A program made the position numbers and the translations under genes. From positions 65,998 to 129,997 of the forward strand of contig CAZAYP010000004.1 of assembly GCA_964489425.1 (NCBI GenBank): a DNA stretch of 64,000 nt, written 5' to 3'. Shown here one piece after another: positions 50,349-59,857 of the stretch. The stretch's first letter is position 1. Each line of letters starts with the position of its first letter. Source of the DNA: CAZAYP01 sp964489425 [NCBI: uncultured Verrucomicrobiota bacterium] (GTDB taxonomy: Bacteria > Verrucomicrobiota > Kiritimatiellia > RZYC01). The notes under the pieces were generated by a model. That model worked only from the letters and a program-made list of their open reading frames with translations, did no database searches and was not told the origin of the DNA.

Positions 50349-51509
50349 ATGGGCGCCCACATGACCAGCCCCCTGTTCCAGCCATGCGCGCTGGGACATC
50401 TCCAGCTCAAGAATCGAATCTGGATGTCCGCCGCCGCAACCTGGCCAACCACGGCGGCCGGGGACATCATCGCGGACCAGCCCCTGCTGCACTATGACGT
50501 GGCCCGCGGCGGCACGGCCCTGGTGATCACCGGCGGGGTGACCGTGCACGCCTCCTCGCGCCACGCCCCCACGGCCGCGGTGCTCGACGATGACCGGCGC
50601 ATCCCCTCGTTCCGGGTCTTTGCCGACCGCGTACACGCCGGCGGCGCAGCCGTGGCGCTGCAGGTGACCCATGCCGGGCTGTGGGCCGCCGAGTACCAGC
50701 TCGAGCGGGGCGGCCGACCGCTCATGCCCTCGTTTTATGTCGAGGCCCCGCTGTTTGATTATCCGGCACCCCGGCGGCACGAGCTGCCCGCCAGCGGGGA
50801 CCAGGTGCGCGAAGTCGTCGCGGCCTACGCGGACGCCGCACGGCGCGCGCAGCAGGCCGGCTACGACGCGGTCGAGGTGCATGGCGCGCACGACTCGCTC
50901 CTGGCGCAGTTCCTCTCGCCTTACACCAACCTGCGGACCGACGAGTGGGGCGGAACGGTAGCCAACCGATGCCGGATCCACCGCGATATCCTGACCGCCA
51001 TCCGGGCGCAGGTCGGCCCGGACTTTCCCGTGGTATTGAAGCTGGGCGTGGCCGACTGCCTGCCCGGCGGCCTGGCGCTGGCGGAAGGCCTGGCCGCCGC
51101 TGACCTCATCGCCCGGGCCGGCGCCGTCACGGCCATCGAAGTCAGCCAGGGACTCACCGATATTTCCGAAAAGTTCCAGGGCATGTCGCTCAAGCCCGGA
51201 ATCACCAGCCGGGACAAGGAGGCCTACTTCCGTCCATGGACCCAACGGGTCACGGCGGCCTTGCAGGGCACCGGCGTCCAAGTGGTCATGCAAGGCGGGC
51301 TGCGGTCGCCCAACCTGATGGAGGACGTGCTGCTGAAAAACGAGGCCGACTTTGTGTCGATGTGCCGGCCTTACATCTGCGAGCCGGGGCTGGTCAACCG
51401 ATGGCAAGCCGGCGACCTGGCCAGGGCCCGGTGCGTATCCTGCAACCAGTGCCTGCTCAGGGCCCAATCCGCAGGCAACGCGCTGCGCTGTGTGCTGCCA
51501 CCCGCATAA
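50349..51509 (+). CDS. Old-yellow-enzyme-family NADH:flavin oxidoreductase
   Basis: A TIM-barrel FMN enzyme of about 386 residues. OYE hallmarks: FQPCALGHLQLKNRIWMSAA, LQVTHAGLW, the active-site region HGAHDSLLAQFLSPYTNLRT with DEWGG, and QGGLRS for the phosphate. At the C-terminus CVSCNQCLL matches the Cys-rich 4Fe-4S site of 2,4-dienoyl-CoA reductase-type members, but the FAD/NAD domain that normally follows is absent. Start is ambiguous between ATG 50349 and ATG 50361; no convincing ribosome site. Acts as an ene-reductase, substrate unknown. Confidence 0.9.
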   Translation: MGAHMTSPLFQPCALGHLQLKNRIWMSAAATWPTTAAGDIIADQPLLHYDVARGGTALVITGGVTVHASSRHAPTAAVLDDDRRIPSFRVFADRVHAGGAAVALQVTHAGLWAAEYQLERGGRPLMPSFYVEAPLFDYPAPRRHELPASGDQVREVVAAYADAARRAQQAGYDAVEVHGAHDSLLAQFLSPYTNLRTDEWGGTVANRCRIHRDILTAIRAQVGPDFPVVLKLGVADCLPGGLALAEGLAAADLIARAGAVTAIEVSQGLTDISEKFQGMSLKPGITSRDKEAYFRPWTQRVTAALQGTGVQVVMQGGLRSPNLMEDVLLKNEADFVSMCRPYICEPGLVNRWQAGDLARARCVSCNQCLLRAQSAGNALRCVLPPA

Positions 51510-51517
51510 CGCCGCCG

Positions 51518-51546
51518 TTAACCTTCGACGGTCACCGGGGTATGAT
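51518..51546 (+). promoter_or_regulatory. Putative sigma-70 promoter of the secreted hydrolase operon
   Basis: TTAACC (51518-51523) and TATGAT (51541-51546) are separated by exactly 17 bases and lie 69 bases upstream of the M6 protease ATG. The -10 matches the consensus at five of six positions, the -35 at four. It is preceded by a GGGG just before TATGAT. Assigned by eye; no other candidate of this quality lies in the 105-base gap. Confidence 0.45.
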
Positions 51547-51614
51547 GATGTGGATTGAACGGCCGCTGCTCTTGCAACGACCATAGTTCGATTAGGTTTA
51601 GGAGCATCTTGATA

Positions 51615-54600
51615 ATGAAACTGCTGAGGGGGCTGGCGGGGATTGTGCTGATCATCTGCACCGGCTACACCGGCTGGGCCATGCAGCCGCCGGATCCGGC
51701 CGAAATCGAGCAACTACGCAAGGATGGCCGGCTCAAGGAGGCCCTGGCTCGCGTGGAGGAGATTGGCGACCACGAAGTGGCGCCGGCCTTGGTTGAACGC
51801 GCCCAAGCCAAGCTGAAAACTGGCTTGGGCAAGCTGGCGCCCAGCGTGTTTCCGGGCGGACAAACCGTTAACCTGCCCTCCACCGGCAACAACAAGATCC
51901 TGGTGTTCCTGATGGATTTCCCGGATTTCCAGGCCAGCACCGCCAGCACCCTGGTCACGTTCAGCAACGTGTTCAACGGCAGCGGTAATGCTTGGAATCC
52001 GCATCCCTATGAAAGCCTGCGCAATTATTACCGGCGGTCTTCGTACAACACGCTGGATTTGACGGCCGATATTTACGGCTGGCATCGCATGGGCCACAAC
52101 CGGTCCTGGTACGGCAACGACGAAAAGAAAACCCCGTACCTGATGAGCGAAGAGGTGATCTCCGCCTATGACAGCACCATTGATTACTCCCAGTACGACA
52201 ACAACGGCGACGGCCGGGTGGACAACTACGTGCTGGTTTGGGCCGGCCAGAATGTCGCATGGACCTCGGTTTGGTGGGCGTTTAATTATCGCGTCGGCGC
52301 GTATGAAAACAAGACGATCAAGCGCGACAATGTGGAGTTTTCCAATTACACATGGATGCCGGAGTTTTGGCGCAGCGCCGGCCGCTTTTCCGCCCAGGTA
52401 CTGATGCACGAAACCGGCCATGCCCTCGGGTTGCCGGATTATTACGATTACGATGACAGCAAGGGCCCGCGCGGCGGCGTGGGCGGGCAGGAAATGATGC
52501 AGGATAATGAGGGGGATCATAACGCCTTCAGCAAATGGCTGCTGGACTGGCTGGTCTTGACGCCTGTCCGGGCTGATTACAAGCAGATTGCGTTAATGAG
52601 CGTTTCGGAAAACAACGAAGCGTTTGCCATCAATGTCAGGAACAACCGGGATGGATACCAAGGGGTCGGGTGGAACGAGTTTTACATTGTCGAGTACCGG
52701 CGCAAGGTCAACAACGACAAAAACATCACGGAGGCCGGCGTGGGCATCTGGCACGTGGATGCGCAGTGCACGGGCGACCGCCAGTTCAAGTACAACAACT
52801 CCTACACGGATCACAAGCTGCTTCGCCGCATGGAAGCGGACGGCGCGGAGGACATCGAGAACGGCCGGGGATTCGGCCGGGGCGACATGTACCGCCCCGG
52901 TGTCAGAGGCGCTGGAATTAGCGCCTTTTCTACGCCTTCCAGCGCGGATTACGGCGGCCAGCGCACGGGTATTTACATGAGCCAGTTGGACTACTATTCA
53001 TATAACACCAACCTGGTCGTGATGGACATCGGCTGGGGCAACAAGATGGATCTGGTGTGGCCGGGCAACAATGCGTGCTTTTACGTGGGCCGCACCAACA
53101 TGATCTGGGTGACTTATCCGGGCGGCACAACCCAGCTGCATTTCTACTATTCCACCAACAATGGGTCCGCCTATTCCTCCGCGAATTTCCCGAATCCCAT
53201 CCCGGTCGCGGTGTTTCCCCGGGCCCTCTTGTACAAATGGTACATACCGAACTACACGTATGCGTCACAACAGGCCCGCCTCATGGTGGCGGATGCCAAC
53301 GACACGTATGCGTACGCCGAAAGCACGCCGTTCAAGGTGCTGCTGACTGGCGCCAGCCAGTTCAGCTGTATTGCGCCCTCGGCCAGCAACCGCTGGCTGC
53401 TGGGCACCACCAACACCATCCGCTGGACCGTGCCGGAAGACGCTCCGGCCAACGTCAGGATCCAGTATTCCGCCGACAACGGCTCCACTTGGAGCGACTG
53501 GAATTTACCTGCTTCGGTGAACACGCGCGACGGATCCTACACTTGGATCATACCGGATGACCCCGAACGGGAGGCCCTCCGCGCCCGCCTGCGCCTGGTG
53601 GGCGTGGAAAACAACTTTTGCGCCACCAGCGCCGCCTTCCGCATGATCAATCCAAGCCCCGTGCGATGGGACTTGGTCAGCCTTCCGGGGCATTTGACCC
53701 TGGGCCAAGCCACGTTACTGCGCTGGACCAACATGCTCGCCAGCGCCATGTTCCAAATCCAGTTTTCCTTCAACGGCGGCCGGGATTTCGTGGTCCTGAC
53801 CAACGTGGACAGCCTCGCCAGCCAGTGCCAGGTCAGCCTGCCCATGCTGCACCTGCTGGCCTCGACCAACGCCCGGCTGCGGATCGTGGACTTGAGCGAC
53901 GACACGGAAAACAGCGCGGACAACAGCTCCGCGTTCCAGGTGATCGATCCCATTCCGCGCCTGGAAATGGTCGCGCCCACGGAAAACGATGCCTGGCAAC
54001 TGGGGCAGACCTATGACATCCAGTGGACCGCGCCCACGACCATGGTGGCCGTGGGCATGTACCTGTCGTGGGACGACGGGTACACCTGGTCCATCCTGAA
54101 TTTCCCGTCAACGCTGCCGGCGTCCAACGGCCTTTACTCCTGGACCCTGCCCAAGAACCCGATCTATGCCTCGACCGCGGCCCGCATCAGGGTCTTTGAC
54201 AAGGATCACCCGCTGGACAACTACATCACCAGCGAGAAGTTCACCATCCAGGCGCCCGTGGGCCAGCGCATCCAGATCCTGGCGCCGCGCTACACGGATC
54301 ACTGGGGCCTGGGCCAGTCCCGCACCATCTCATGGGTCGCGCCGCCGCTGTGCGAACGCCTTCAACTGCAGTACTCGTGGGACGGCGGCGCCAGCTACTC
54401 GACCATGAATTTCCCCGATTATGTGCCGGCTACCAACGGGTATTACAACTGGACCATCCCCAGCAACTCGGTCTATACCAGCACCACCGCCCGCATCCGG
54501 ATCGACGACTACGATTATCCCGGCCTGTACCGCCAGGAGAGCGAAAACTTCCGCGTCAGCGAGGGCGGCCCGGTCAACATCGAGGTCTCCGAACCGTCCG

Positions 54601-55715
54601 CGGGTGACGCTTGGATCGTAGGGTTCACCTACCCCATCCAGTGGAACGCGCCGGCCGGCACCACGAACGTGCAGATCCAGTATTCCTGGGACGACGGCAC
54701 CAACTACACCACCTTCGGGTTCCCCGACGTGCTGCCGGCCTCGCCGGGATGGTATGACTGGACCATCCCGGTCGATGTCGCGACCAGCGGATTGGCGCGG
54801 ATCCAGATCGTGGACTACGACCGCGCCTTGGACGTGTTCGGCGTCAGTGCCCGGTTCAGCGTGGGCATGGACGGCTGGACCAACATCTACATCTCGTCGC
54901 CGTTCGTGGGGTCCCCATGGGCCATTGGCCAGCGCCAGGTCATCCGCTGGACCGCGCCGGACATGTCGCGCCGCGTGCAACTGCAGTATTCATGGGATGA
55001 CGGCGCCACCTGGACGATCGCCAACCTGCCGGATTACGTCATGTCCTCGGTGGGCGAATACGAGTGGAACATCCCGCGGGATGAAACGTACATCAGCCAG
55101 ACCGCGCGCGTCCGGGTCATTGATTACGACCTGGGCGCCAGGGTCATGGGCGACAGCGACCGCTTCGTGATGAACCCCAGCTTCAACCTGAACATCACCA
55201 GCCGGTATGGCTACGTATACATCGCGCCCGACGAGGGCTGCTACCCGCCCAACACGTTGGTATACCTGCAGGCACAGCCCAAGCCGGCCTACACCTTCAG
55301 CCATTGGGCCGGCGACGCGGGCGGGGGGATGCCGGAAACCACCGTGATGGTGGATACGGACAAGTTTGTCAGCGCCGAGTTCATCGTGGCCGATTTCGAG
55401 TTGGACCGCGACCACGACCGCGTCCCCGACTGGCAGGAGGACATTGCCGGCACCGACCCTGAAAACTCCAACGACTTTTTCCACATCACCAATGTCGTGG
55501 CGGGCGTCGCCAGCGGGCAGCAGGTCCTGTTCTGGCACTGCGTGGCCGGCCGGCGCTACGCCGTTTACGTGGCCACGAATCTTCTGGATGCCGAAGCCTT
55601 CCAACTGCTGACCAACAATCTCTCCTGCCCGGAAAGCGGCGACCTTTCGTTCACCGACACGGTTGAATCGGCTTTCTGGCGGGCCTATTCGATCAAGGTG
55701 GAGGACGCGCCCTGA
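51615..55715 (+). CDS. Secreted M6-type (immune inhibitor A-like) metalloprotease with repeat domains
   Basis: A 1,366-residue secreted protease. Signal peptide about 1-23, a short helical pro-region (25-70), then the M6-like catalytic domain (about 85-450) with zinc motif His265-Glu-x-x-His269 in HETGHALGLPD. About seven beta-sandwich repeats of ~95 residues (about 470-1180) follow, each with a W-x-LGQT-like turn, an IxWTAP strand and YSWDDG; they resemble Kre9/KNH-type repeats. Then an InlB-like domain, a calcium loop (DRDHDRVPDW) and the terminal beta module ending FWRAYSIKVEDAP. AGGAG lies 11 bases before the ATG. The stop overlaps the esterase start (TGATG). First gene of a three-gene hydrolase operon. 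Confidence 0.92.
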   Translation: MKLLRGLAGIVLIICTGYTGWAMQPPDPAEIEQLRKDGRLKEALARVEEIGDHEVAPALVERAQAKLKTGLGKLAPSVFPGGQTVNLPSTGNNKILVFLMDFPDFQASTASTLVTFSNVFNGSGNAWNPHPYESLRNYYRRSSYNTLDLTADIYGWHRMGHNRSWYGNDEKKTPYLMSEEVISAYDSTIDYSQYDNNGDGRVDNYVLVWAGQNVAWTSVWWAFNYRVGAYENKTIKRDNVEFSNYTWMPEFWRSAGRFSAQVLMHETGHALGLPDYYDYDDSKGPRGGVGGQEMMQDNEGDHNAFSKWLLDWLVLTPVRADYKQIALMSVSENNEAFAINVRNNRDGYQGVGWNEFYIVEYRRKVNNDKNITEAGVGIWHVDAQCTGDRQFKYNNSYTDHKLLRRMEADGAEDIENGRGFGRGDMYRPGVRGAGISAFSTPSSADYGGQRTGIYMSQLDYYSYNTNLVVMDIGWGNKMDLVWPGNNACFYVGRTNMIWVTYPGGTTQLHFYYSTNNGSAYSSANFPNPIPVAVFPRALLYKWYIPNYTYASQQARLMVADANDTYAYAESTPFKVLLTGASQFSCIAPSASNRWLLGTTNTIRWTVPEDAPANVRIQYSADNGSTWSDWNLPASVNTRDGSYTWIIPDDPEREALRARLRLVGVENNFCATSAAFRMINPSPVRWDLVSLPGHLTLGQATLLRWTNMLASAMFQIQFSFNGGRDFVVLTNVDSLASQCQVSLPMLHLLASTNARLRIVDLSDDTENSADNSSAFQVIDPIPRLEMVAPTENDAWQLGQTYDIQWTAPTTMVAVGMYLSWDDGYTWSILNFPSTLPASNGLYSWTLPKNPIYASTAARIRVFDKDHPLDNYITSEKFTIQAPVGQRIQILAPRYTDHWGLGQSRTISWVAPPLCERLQLQYSWDGGASYSTMNFPDYVPATNGYYNWTIPSNSVYTSTTARIRIDDYDYPGLYRQESENFRVSEGGPVNIEVSEPSAGDAWIVGFTYPIQWNAPAGTTNVQIQYSWDDGTNYTTFGFPDVLPASPGWYDWTIPVDVATSGLARIQIVDYDRALDVFGVSARFSVGMDGWTNIYISSPFVGSPWAIGQRQVIRWTAPDMSRRVQLQYSWDDGATWTIANLPDYVMSSVGEYEWNIPRDETYISQTARVRVIDYDLGARVMGDSDRFVMNPSFNLNITSRYGYVYIAPDEGCYPPNTLVYLQAQPKPAYTFSHWAGDAGGGMPETTVMVDTDKFVSAEFIVADFELDRDHDRVPDWQEDIAGTDPENSNDFFHITNVVAGVASGQQVLFWHCVAGRRYAVYVATNLLDAEAFQLLTNNLSCPESGDLSFTDTVESAFWRAYSIKVEDAP

Positions 55716-57484
55716 TGCATTGCAAACCAACTCGCACGATGATGCTGCAGGTCCTGTTGGCCTGTAGCTTGGCTGGCAGGGCGACGGCGGCCAGCCCTTA
55801 TCGAGAAACCGTGGGCCTGGCGGTCACATGGGACGTGGGGTATGGATCCAATGTCTGCGTGCTGGGCAACCATCCCGACGTGGGCGCCTGGAGCGTCACG
55901 AACAACGCCGTGAAACTGCGCTGGACCGCCGGCAACGTGTGGACCGGGCAGGTGGCGGTACAGGCCGGAACGGTCTTGGAATTCAAGTTTGTCGCGCGCG
56001 ATGCGGCCGCGGCGCGCTACTGCGATCCCGCCAACGTGTACTGGGAGTCCGGCGGCAACCGCACCGCGACGGTGCCGGCGCAACCCGCGGCCCCCTACCC
56101 CGGCAAAACCGTGTTCTATTACTCGACCTGGACCAATATTTCGATCGTGTTCCGCGGCACCAACGGGTTCGAGGGCCGAACCATGACGCGCGCCGGGCCC
56201 GGCCGCACCACCGGCGAATCCCTCTACCGGGTGGACGACGCGGGCATGCCTGGCGAGGCCATGGAGTTTGTTTTCAACGGCTACGATAGCGGCGGCACGC
56301 AACGGTGGGACAACTCGCCCTATGCCGATTTCAACAACAACTACTACACCGACCTGGACTTCCTGATCCTGCAGGATAAGAGCATCTACAACTACTGGCC
56401 GGCGGCGACGGTTTCCGCCCCGGTGCTGCGCACCAACTGGGTGAACTCGACCGTGCCCGGCATTCCCGGTCGCCCCATCCGGATTTACCTGCCGCGTGGC
56501 TACACGGAAAACACGAACCGCCAGTACCCGGTCCTCTATCTGCAAGACGGCCAGAACGTGTTCACCCACTCCGTGGTGCCGGGCGAATCCCCGGCCGAGG
56601 CCTGGGACGCCGACGGGGTCGCCACCCGCGAAATCAGCCAGGGACGCATGCGCGAATGCATCATCGTGGGCGTGGACAAATCCATCACCAACCGCGGCCC
56701 GGAGTACACGCCCCCCACGGACGAGGTCGTGGGCGAAGGCATGGGGATCGCCAACCAGTTCGTGCAGTTCGTTGCGGACAACGTGCGGCCCACGCTGGAT
56801 TACAACTACCGCACGCGCAACGACCCGGACAACACGCTGGTCGGCGGGTCCTCGCGCGGCGGCCTGTTCAGCCTTTACGCGACGTATGCCACCAACCTCT
56901 TTGGCGGCACGCTGGCCATGTCGCCATCCCTGACCCGCGCGCCCAACTACACGACAGCGTTGTCCGCCATGACCCGGCGCGCGGCGCGGATCTATATGGA
57001 CACGGGCACGAGCGAAGAGGTGGCCGGCGGCGACTACTGGGCCAAGCCCTGGGAAGGCTACGACATTTTTCTGGGCCAGGGCTACGTGGTGAACCAGAAC
57101 CTGCTGATGCGCATTGGGTGCGGGGCCGGGCATAATGAGAGCGCGTGGCGCGCGCGGCTGCCCGCGGCGTTCCGGTTCCTGCTGCCGGCGCGCGGCGAGC
57201 CCAACCTGGTCGCGCTGGGCGAATTCAAGACCACGCTAACGGACTGCGCCGCTGACGGGCACGGGGATTTGAGCGCCCAGTTCACGGCGTTGGAACATAC
57301 CGATTACACGACCCAGTCGGCCACCACGCTGATGCCCGCCGCATGGATTGACCTTGGGAGCACGCAGCGGGTGGCCACCCCCTGGGCGCCTTTGGAAACC
57401 GTTGTTACCAATGCCGCGGCCCAGGCGCTGTATCTGCGCGTCAGGGCCCGGCCCGGCTATGAACCCCTGGGGGTCTCCCCATGA
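55715..57484 (+). CDS. Secreted Esterase_D-type hydrolase with N-terminal carbohydrate-binding-like domain
   Basis: A 589-residue exported alpha/beta hydrolase. Signal peptide about 1-26. Residues 30-120 resemble a CBM20/starch-binding fold (VTWDVGYGSNVCVLGNHPDV, GAWS, FKFVAR). The esterase core (about 225-495) has RPIRIYLPRGYTENTNRQYP, nucleophile Ser380 in GGSSRGG, a candidate acid in YMDTGTSEE and His473 in GAGHNESAW, as in enterochelin-type esterases and feruloyl/acetyl-xylan esterases. The C-terminal 90 residues are unassigned. The ATG overlaps the previous stop by one base; the end overlaps the carboxypeptidase by four. Likely cleaves ester links on an external polymer. Confidence 0.91.
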   Translation: MHCKPTRTMMLQVLLACSLAGRATAASPYRETVGLAVTWDVGYGSNVCVLGNHPDVGAWSVTNNAVKLRWTAGNVWTGQVAVQAGTVLEFKFVARDAAAARYCDPANVYWESGGNRTATVPAQPAAPYPGKTVFYYSTWTNISIVFRGTNGFEGRTMTRAGPGRTTGESLYRVDDAGMPGEAMEFVFNGYDSGGTQRWDNSPYADFNNNYYTDLDFLILQDKSIYNYWPAATVSAPVLRTNWVNSTVPGIPGRPIRIYLPRGYTENTNRQYPVLYLQDGQNVFTHSVVPGESPAEAWDADGVATREISQGRMRECIIVGVDKSITNRGPEYTPPTDEVVGEGMGIANQFVQFVADNVRPTLDYNYRTRNDPDNTLVGGSSRGGLFSLYATYATNLFGGTLAMSPSLTRAPNYTTALSAMTRRAARIYMDTGTSEEVAGGDYWAKPWEGYDIFLGQGYVVNQNLLMRIGCGAGHNESAWRARLPAAFRFLLPARGEPNLVALGEFKTTLTDCAADGHGDLSAQFTALEHTDYTTQSATTLMPAAWIDLGSTQRVATPWAPLETVVTNAAAQALYLRVRARPGYEPLGVSP

Positions 57485-59184
57485 AACGCGCCTGGGTCGG
57501 TGTGGTTTCCGTGGTCCTGCTGGCCGTGGCCGCGATCGCGGGCGGGGAGCCCGCCGGCCCCATTATCGCGCGGGTTTATTATCCCAATCCAACCGCACTC
57601 AACCAATGGGCGGCCCGCCTGGACATCTTCAGTGTGCGGGCGCGGGCAGGTTATTTTGAGGGGTTGCTCCTGCCAGACCAGTTGACAGACCTGGCGCTGG
57701 CCGGGTTTGTTTGGGAAGTTGACGCGGCGCGCACCGCCCGGCTCAATCAGCCCCTGCGGATGACCGCCGGGCAACGGACCGGCATCCCTTCGTTTCCCTG
57801 TTACCGCACCGTGGAGGAAACCTATGCCGCCATGCAACAACTGGCCGCGGCACACACCAACCTTGCCACTTGGACGTCCATGGGGAACAGTTGGGCGCGC
57901 ATTAAATACGGCGCCGGATCCGGCTACCCGCTGTATGCCCTCGTGCTCAGCCACAAAGCCAGCACCGCACCCAAGGCCCGCTTTTTCCTGATTGCGGCCA
58001 TCCACGCGCGCGAGCTGGCCACCGCGGAACTGGCCGCGCGTTATGCCGAACTGCTCGCGGCGGGCTATGGCGTTGACCCGGACATCACCTGGCTGCTGGA
58101 TTACAACGAGATCCATATCGTGTTCCAGTCCAATCCCGATGGCCGCAAGATCGCCGAGCAGGGCTATTACCAGCGCAAAAACATCGACTCCGACAGCGGC
58201 AGCTATTGCGCCAACCCGCCCACCATGTTCGAGCAGATGGGCGTGGACCTGAACCGCAACGCCGGATTCAAGTGGTCCGTCGTCGGATCGTCCGCCGATC
58301 CATGTGATCCCACGTTCCGCGGCGGGTCCGCAGCTTCCGAGCCCGAGGAGCAGGCTTTGGAGGCGTATATGCGCGCCCTGTTCCCGGATCAGCGCGGCCC
58401 CGGCGACAGCGACCCGGCGCCCGCCGGCACCACGGGGTTGTTCATCACCCTCCACAGTTATGGCGGCATGGTGCTGTTCCCCTGGGGTTGGACCACCACC
58501 CCGGCGCCCAACAGCACCGCCCTGCAAACCCTGGGCCGCAAGTTCGGGTTCCACAACCGCTACGAAGTGGCAGCCAGCGGCGCCGGCCTGTACCTGGCCA
58601 GCGGCGGCACGGACGACTGGGCTTACGGTGCGCTCGGCATCGCGGCCTACACCTTTGAGGTCGGCAATGACTTTTTTGAGGGTTGCGCCACGTTCGCCAG
58701 CCAGGTGCTGACCAACAACCTCAACGCGCTGCTGTACGCCGCCAAGGCGGCCCGGCGGCCGTACCAGACACCGGGCGGCCCGGACACCTTGTCCGTCACC
58801 GCCAGCGCATCCAGCGTGGCCCAGGGCCAGTACGCCACGCTTTGCGCCCGGGCCAATGACACCCGCTACTACAGCAATGGCCACGGTGAAGAACTCGTGC
58901 ACAACATTGCTGCGGCCCGCTACTCGGTGGATGCCCCGTCATGGGTGGCCGGCACCGCAACCCTGGCCATGGCTCCCGTGGACGGGGCTTGGGATGCACC
59001 CGTGGAAGACGTGACCGCAACGATCGACACGGGCGCCCTGGCCAAGGGGCGCCACACCCTCTACGTGGAAAGTTGTGACAGCTCCGGCACCTGGGGTCCG
59101 CCCTCGGCCATTTTCCTCGACGCCAGCGAAACCGACGACTTCTGGATCCTGATGATGCCGGCGCTGCGCAGGCCGCCGCACTGA
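57481..59184 (+). CDS. Secreted M14 zinc carboxypeptidase
   Basis: A 567-residue exported metallopeptidase. Signal peptide about 1-20, a pro-domain-like region (25-95), then the M14 domain (about 105-425) with zinc ligands His175 and Glu178 (IHARELAT), His325 (LHSYGGM), and catalytic Glu393 (TFEVGNDF). The substrate-binding Asn-Arg pair is in VDLNRNAGF. A C-terminal beta domain (about 435-555) and the tail FWILMMPALRRPPH follow. It is coupled to the esterase gene by ATGA. Trims C-terminal residues of peptides, complementing the M6 protease. Its last 246 bases are overlapped by the antisense GNAT frame. Confidence 0.93.
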   Translation: MKRAWVGVVSVVLLAVAAIAGGEPAGPIIARVYYPNPTALNQWAARLDIFSVRARAGYFEGLLLPDQLTDLALAGFVWEVDAARTARLNQPLRMTAGQRTGIPSFPCYRTVEETYAAMQQLAAAHTNLATWTSMGNSWARIKYGAGSGYPLYALVLSHKASTAPKARFFLIAAIHARELATAELAARYAELLAAGYGVDPDITWLLDYNEIHIVFQSNPDGRKIAEQGYYQRKNIDSDSGSYCANPPTMFEQMGVDLNRNAGFKWSVVGSSADPCDPTFRGGSAASEPEEQALEAYMRALFPDQRGPGDSDPAPAGTTGLFITLHSYGGMVLFPWGWTTTPAPNSTALQTLGRKFGFHNRYEVAASGAGLYLASGGTDDWAYGALGIAAYTFEVGNDFFEGCATFASQVLTNNLNALLYAAKAARRPYQTPGGPDTLSVTASASSVAQGQYATLCARANDTRYYSNGHGEELVHNIAAARYSVDAPSWVAGTATLAMAPVDGAWDAPVEDVTATIDTGALAKGRHTLYVESCDSSGTWGPPSAIFLDASETDDFWILMMPALRRPPH

Positions 59185-59688
59185 GCTATACGGTTGGGCC
59201 TGTTCTTTCCATGCCGTGCGCTCGATTCCGTACTTGTTTCGTTTGCCTGATCTTTCGACGAGTCTGAGTCCGCATTTTACCATGACTCTTTCTGATGCAG
59301 CATTTGCGGCTGCACAGGATGCGGTGAGTCGATCAAGTCCGACATTGTTGAATGCGTATTCCATCAACAGCCGCATAGCTTCTGTTGCGTATCCCAGTTT
59401 CCAGAATCTCCGTCGAATGAACCAACCGCAATCTCCCGTCAAAGGCGCGTTGATCGTGAAGCCCACATCACCGACCATCTCGGGCGTATCATCGTGAACA
59501 ACAGCGAAGAAGTACCGCACGCGAGGATTTGCTGTCTGTTGAGCAATGGCATCCAACAATCCTTCGTGACTTTGTTCTCTATTCCGAGGTAGCCAGGCAA
59601 CATGACGAGCAACTTCAAGATCAGCCTGCCACTCGGCGTATGCATCAAGATCCTGAAGCACGTGTTCTCTGATGTGGATTCTGCTCAT
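58939..59688 (-). CDS. GNAT-family acetyltransferase with antisense C-terminal extension
   Basis: RimJ/RimL-like N-acetyltransferase. The real domain is about residues 1-165: IHIREHVLQDLDAYAEW, the acetyl-CoA loop RRRFWKLGYATEAMRLLMEY, and VGLDRLTASCAAANAASERV (C-terminal Asn region). The normal end lies near WKEQ at about 59190. The frame has no stop there and continues 80 residues through DNA that is antisense to the M14 gene, giving an Arg/His/Gly-rich tail. Either the native stop was lost when this lower-GC gene landed here, or the tail is tolerated. There is no ribosome site, and GATGAACG heptad-like bases precede the ATG. The acetyltransferase call is firm, the end is doubtful. Confidence 0.75.
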   Translation of the reverse strand: MSRIHIREHVLQDLDAYAEWQADLEVARHVAWLPRNREQSHEGLLDAIAQQTANPRVRYFFAVVHDDTPEMVGDVGFTINAPLTGDCGWFIRRRFWKLGYATEAMRLLMEYAFNNVGLDRLTASCAAANAASERVMVKCGLRLVERSGKRNKYGIERTAWKEQAQPYSSVRRPAQRRHHQDPEVVGFAGVEENGRGRTPGAGAVTTFHVEGVAPLGQGARVDRCGHVFHGCIPSPVHGSHGQGCGAGHP

Positions 59689-59724
59689 CGTTCATCGGCC
59701 CACACTATGATTATCCGGAAAGAC

Positions 59725-59803
59725 CGGACGGCTCACGGATACCGTTCGCCCCACCTGGCCGAGATCTCCCGGTAGGGCGAGGTGTCTCACCGAGCCGCTG
59801 AAG
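59725..59803. repeat. Palindromic REPIN-like element
   Basis: In the 169-base gap between the GNAT and secretin-fragment genes, GACGGCTCACGG...TTCGCCCCACC (59728-59755) faces GGTAGGGCGAGG...CACCGAGCCGC (59771-59798). The arms match at GGCTC and CGCCC-ACC and form an imperfect hairpin of about 28 bp. Non-coding. Confidence 0.55.
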
Positions 59804-59857
59804 GGGTCCAGCCAGCTATGCTTCCGGACCCTTGTTTTGCAAATCAGTATAACCACG

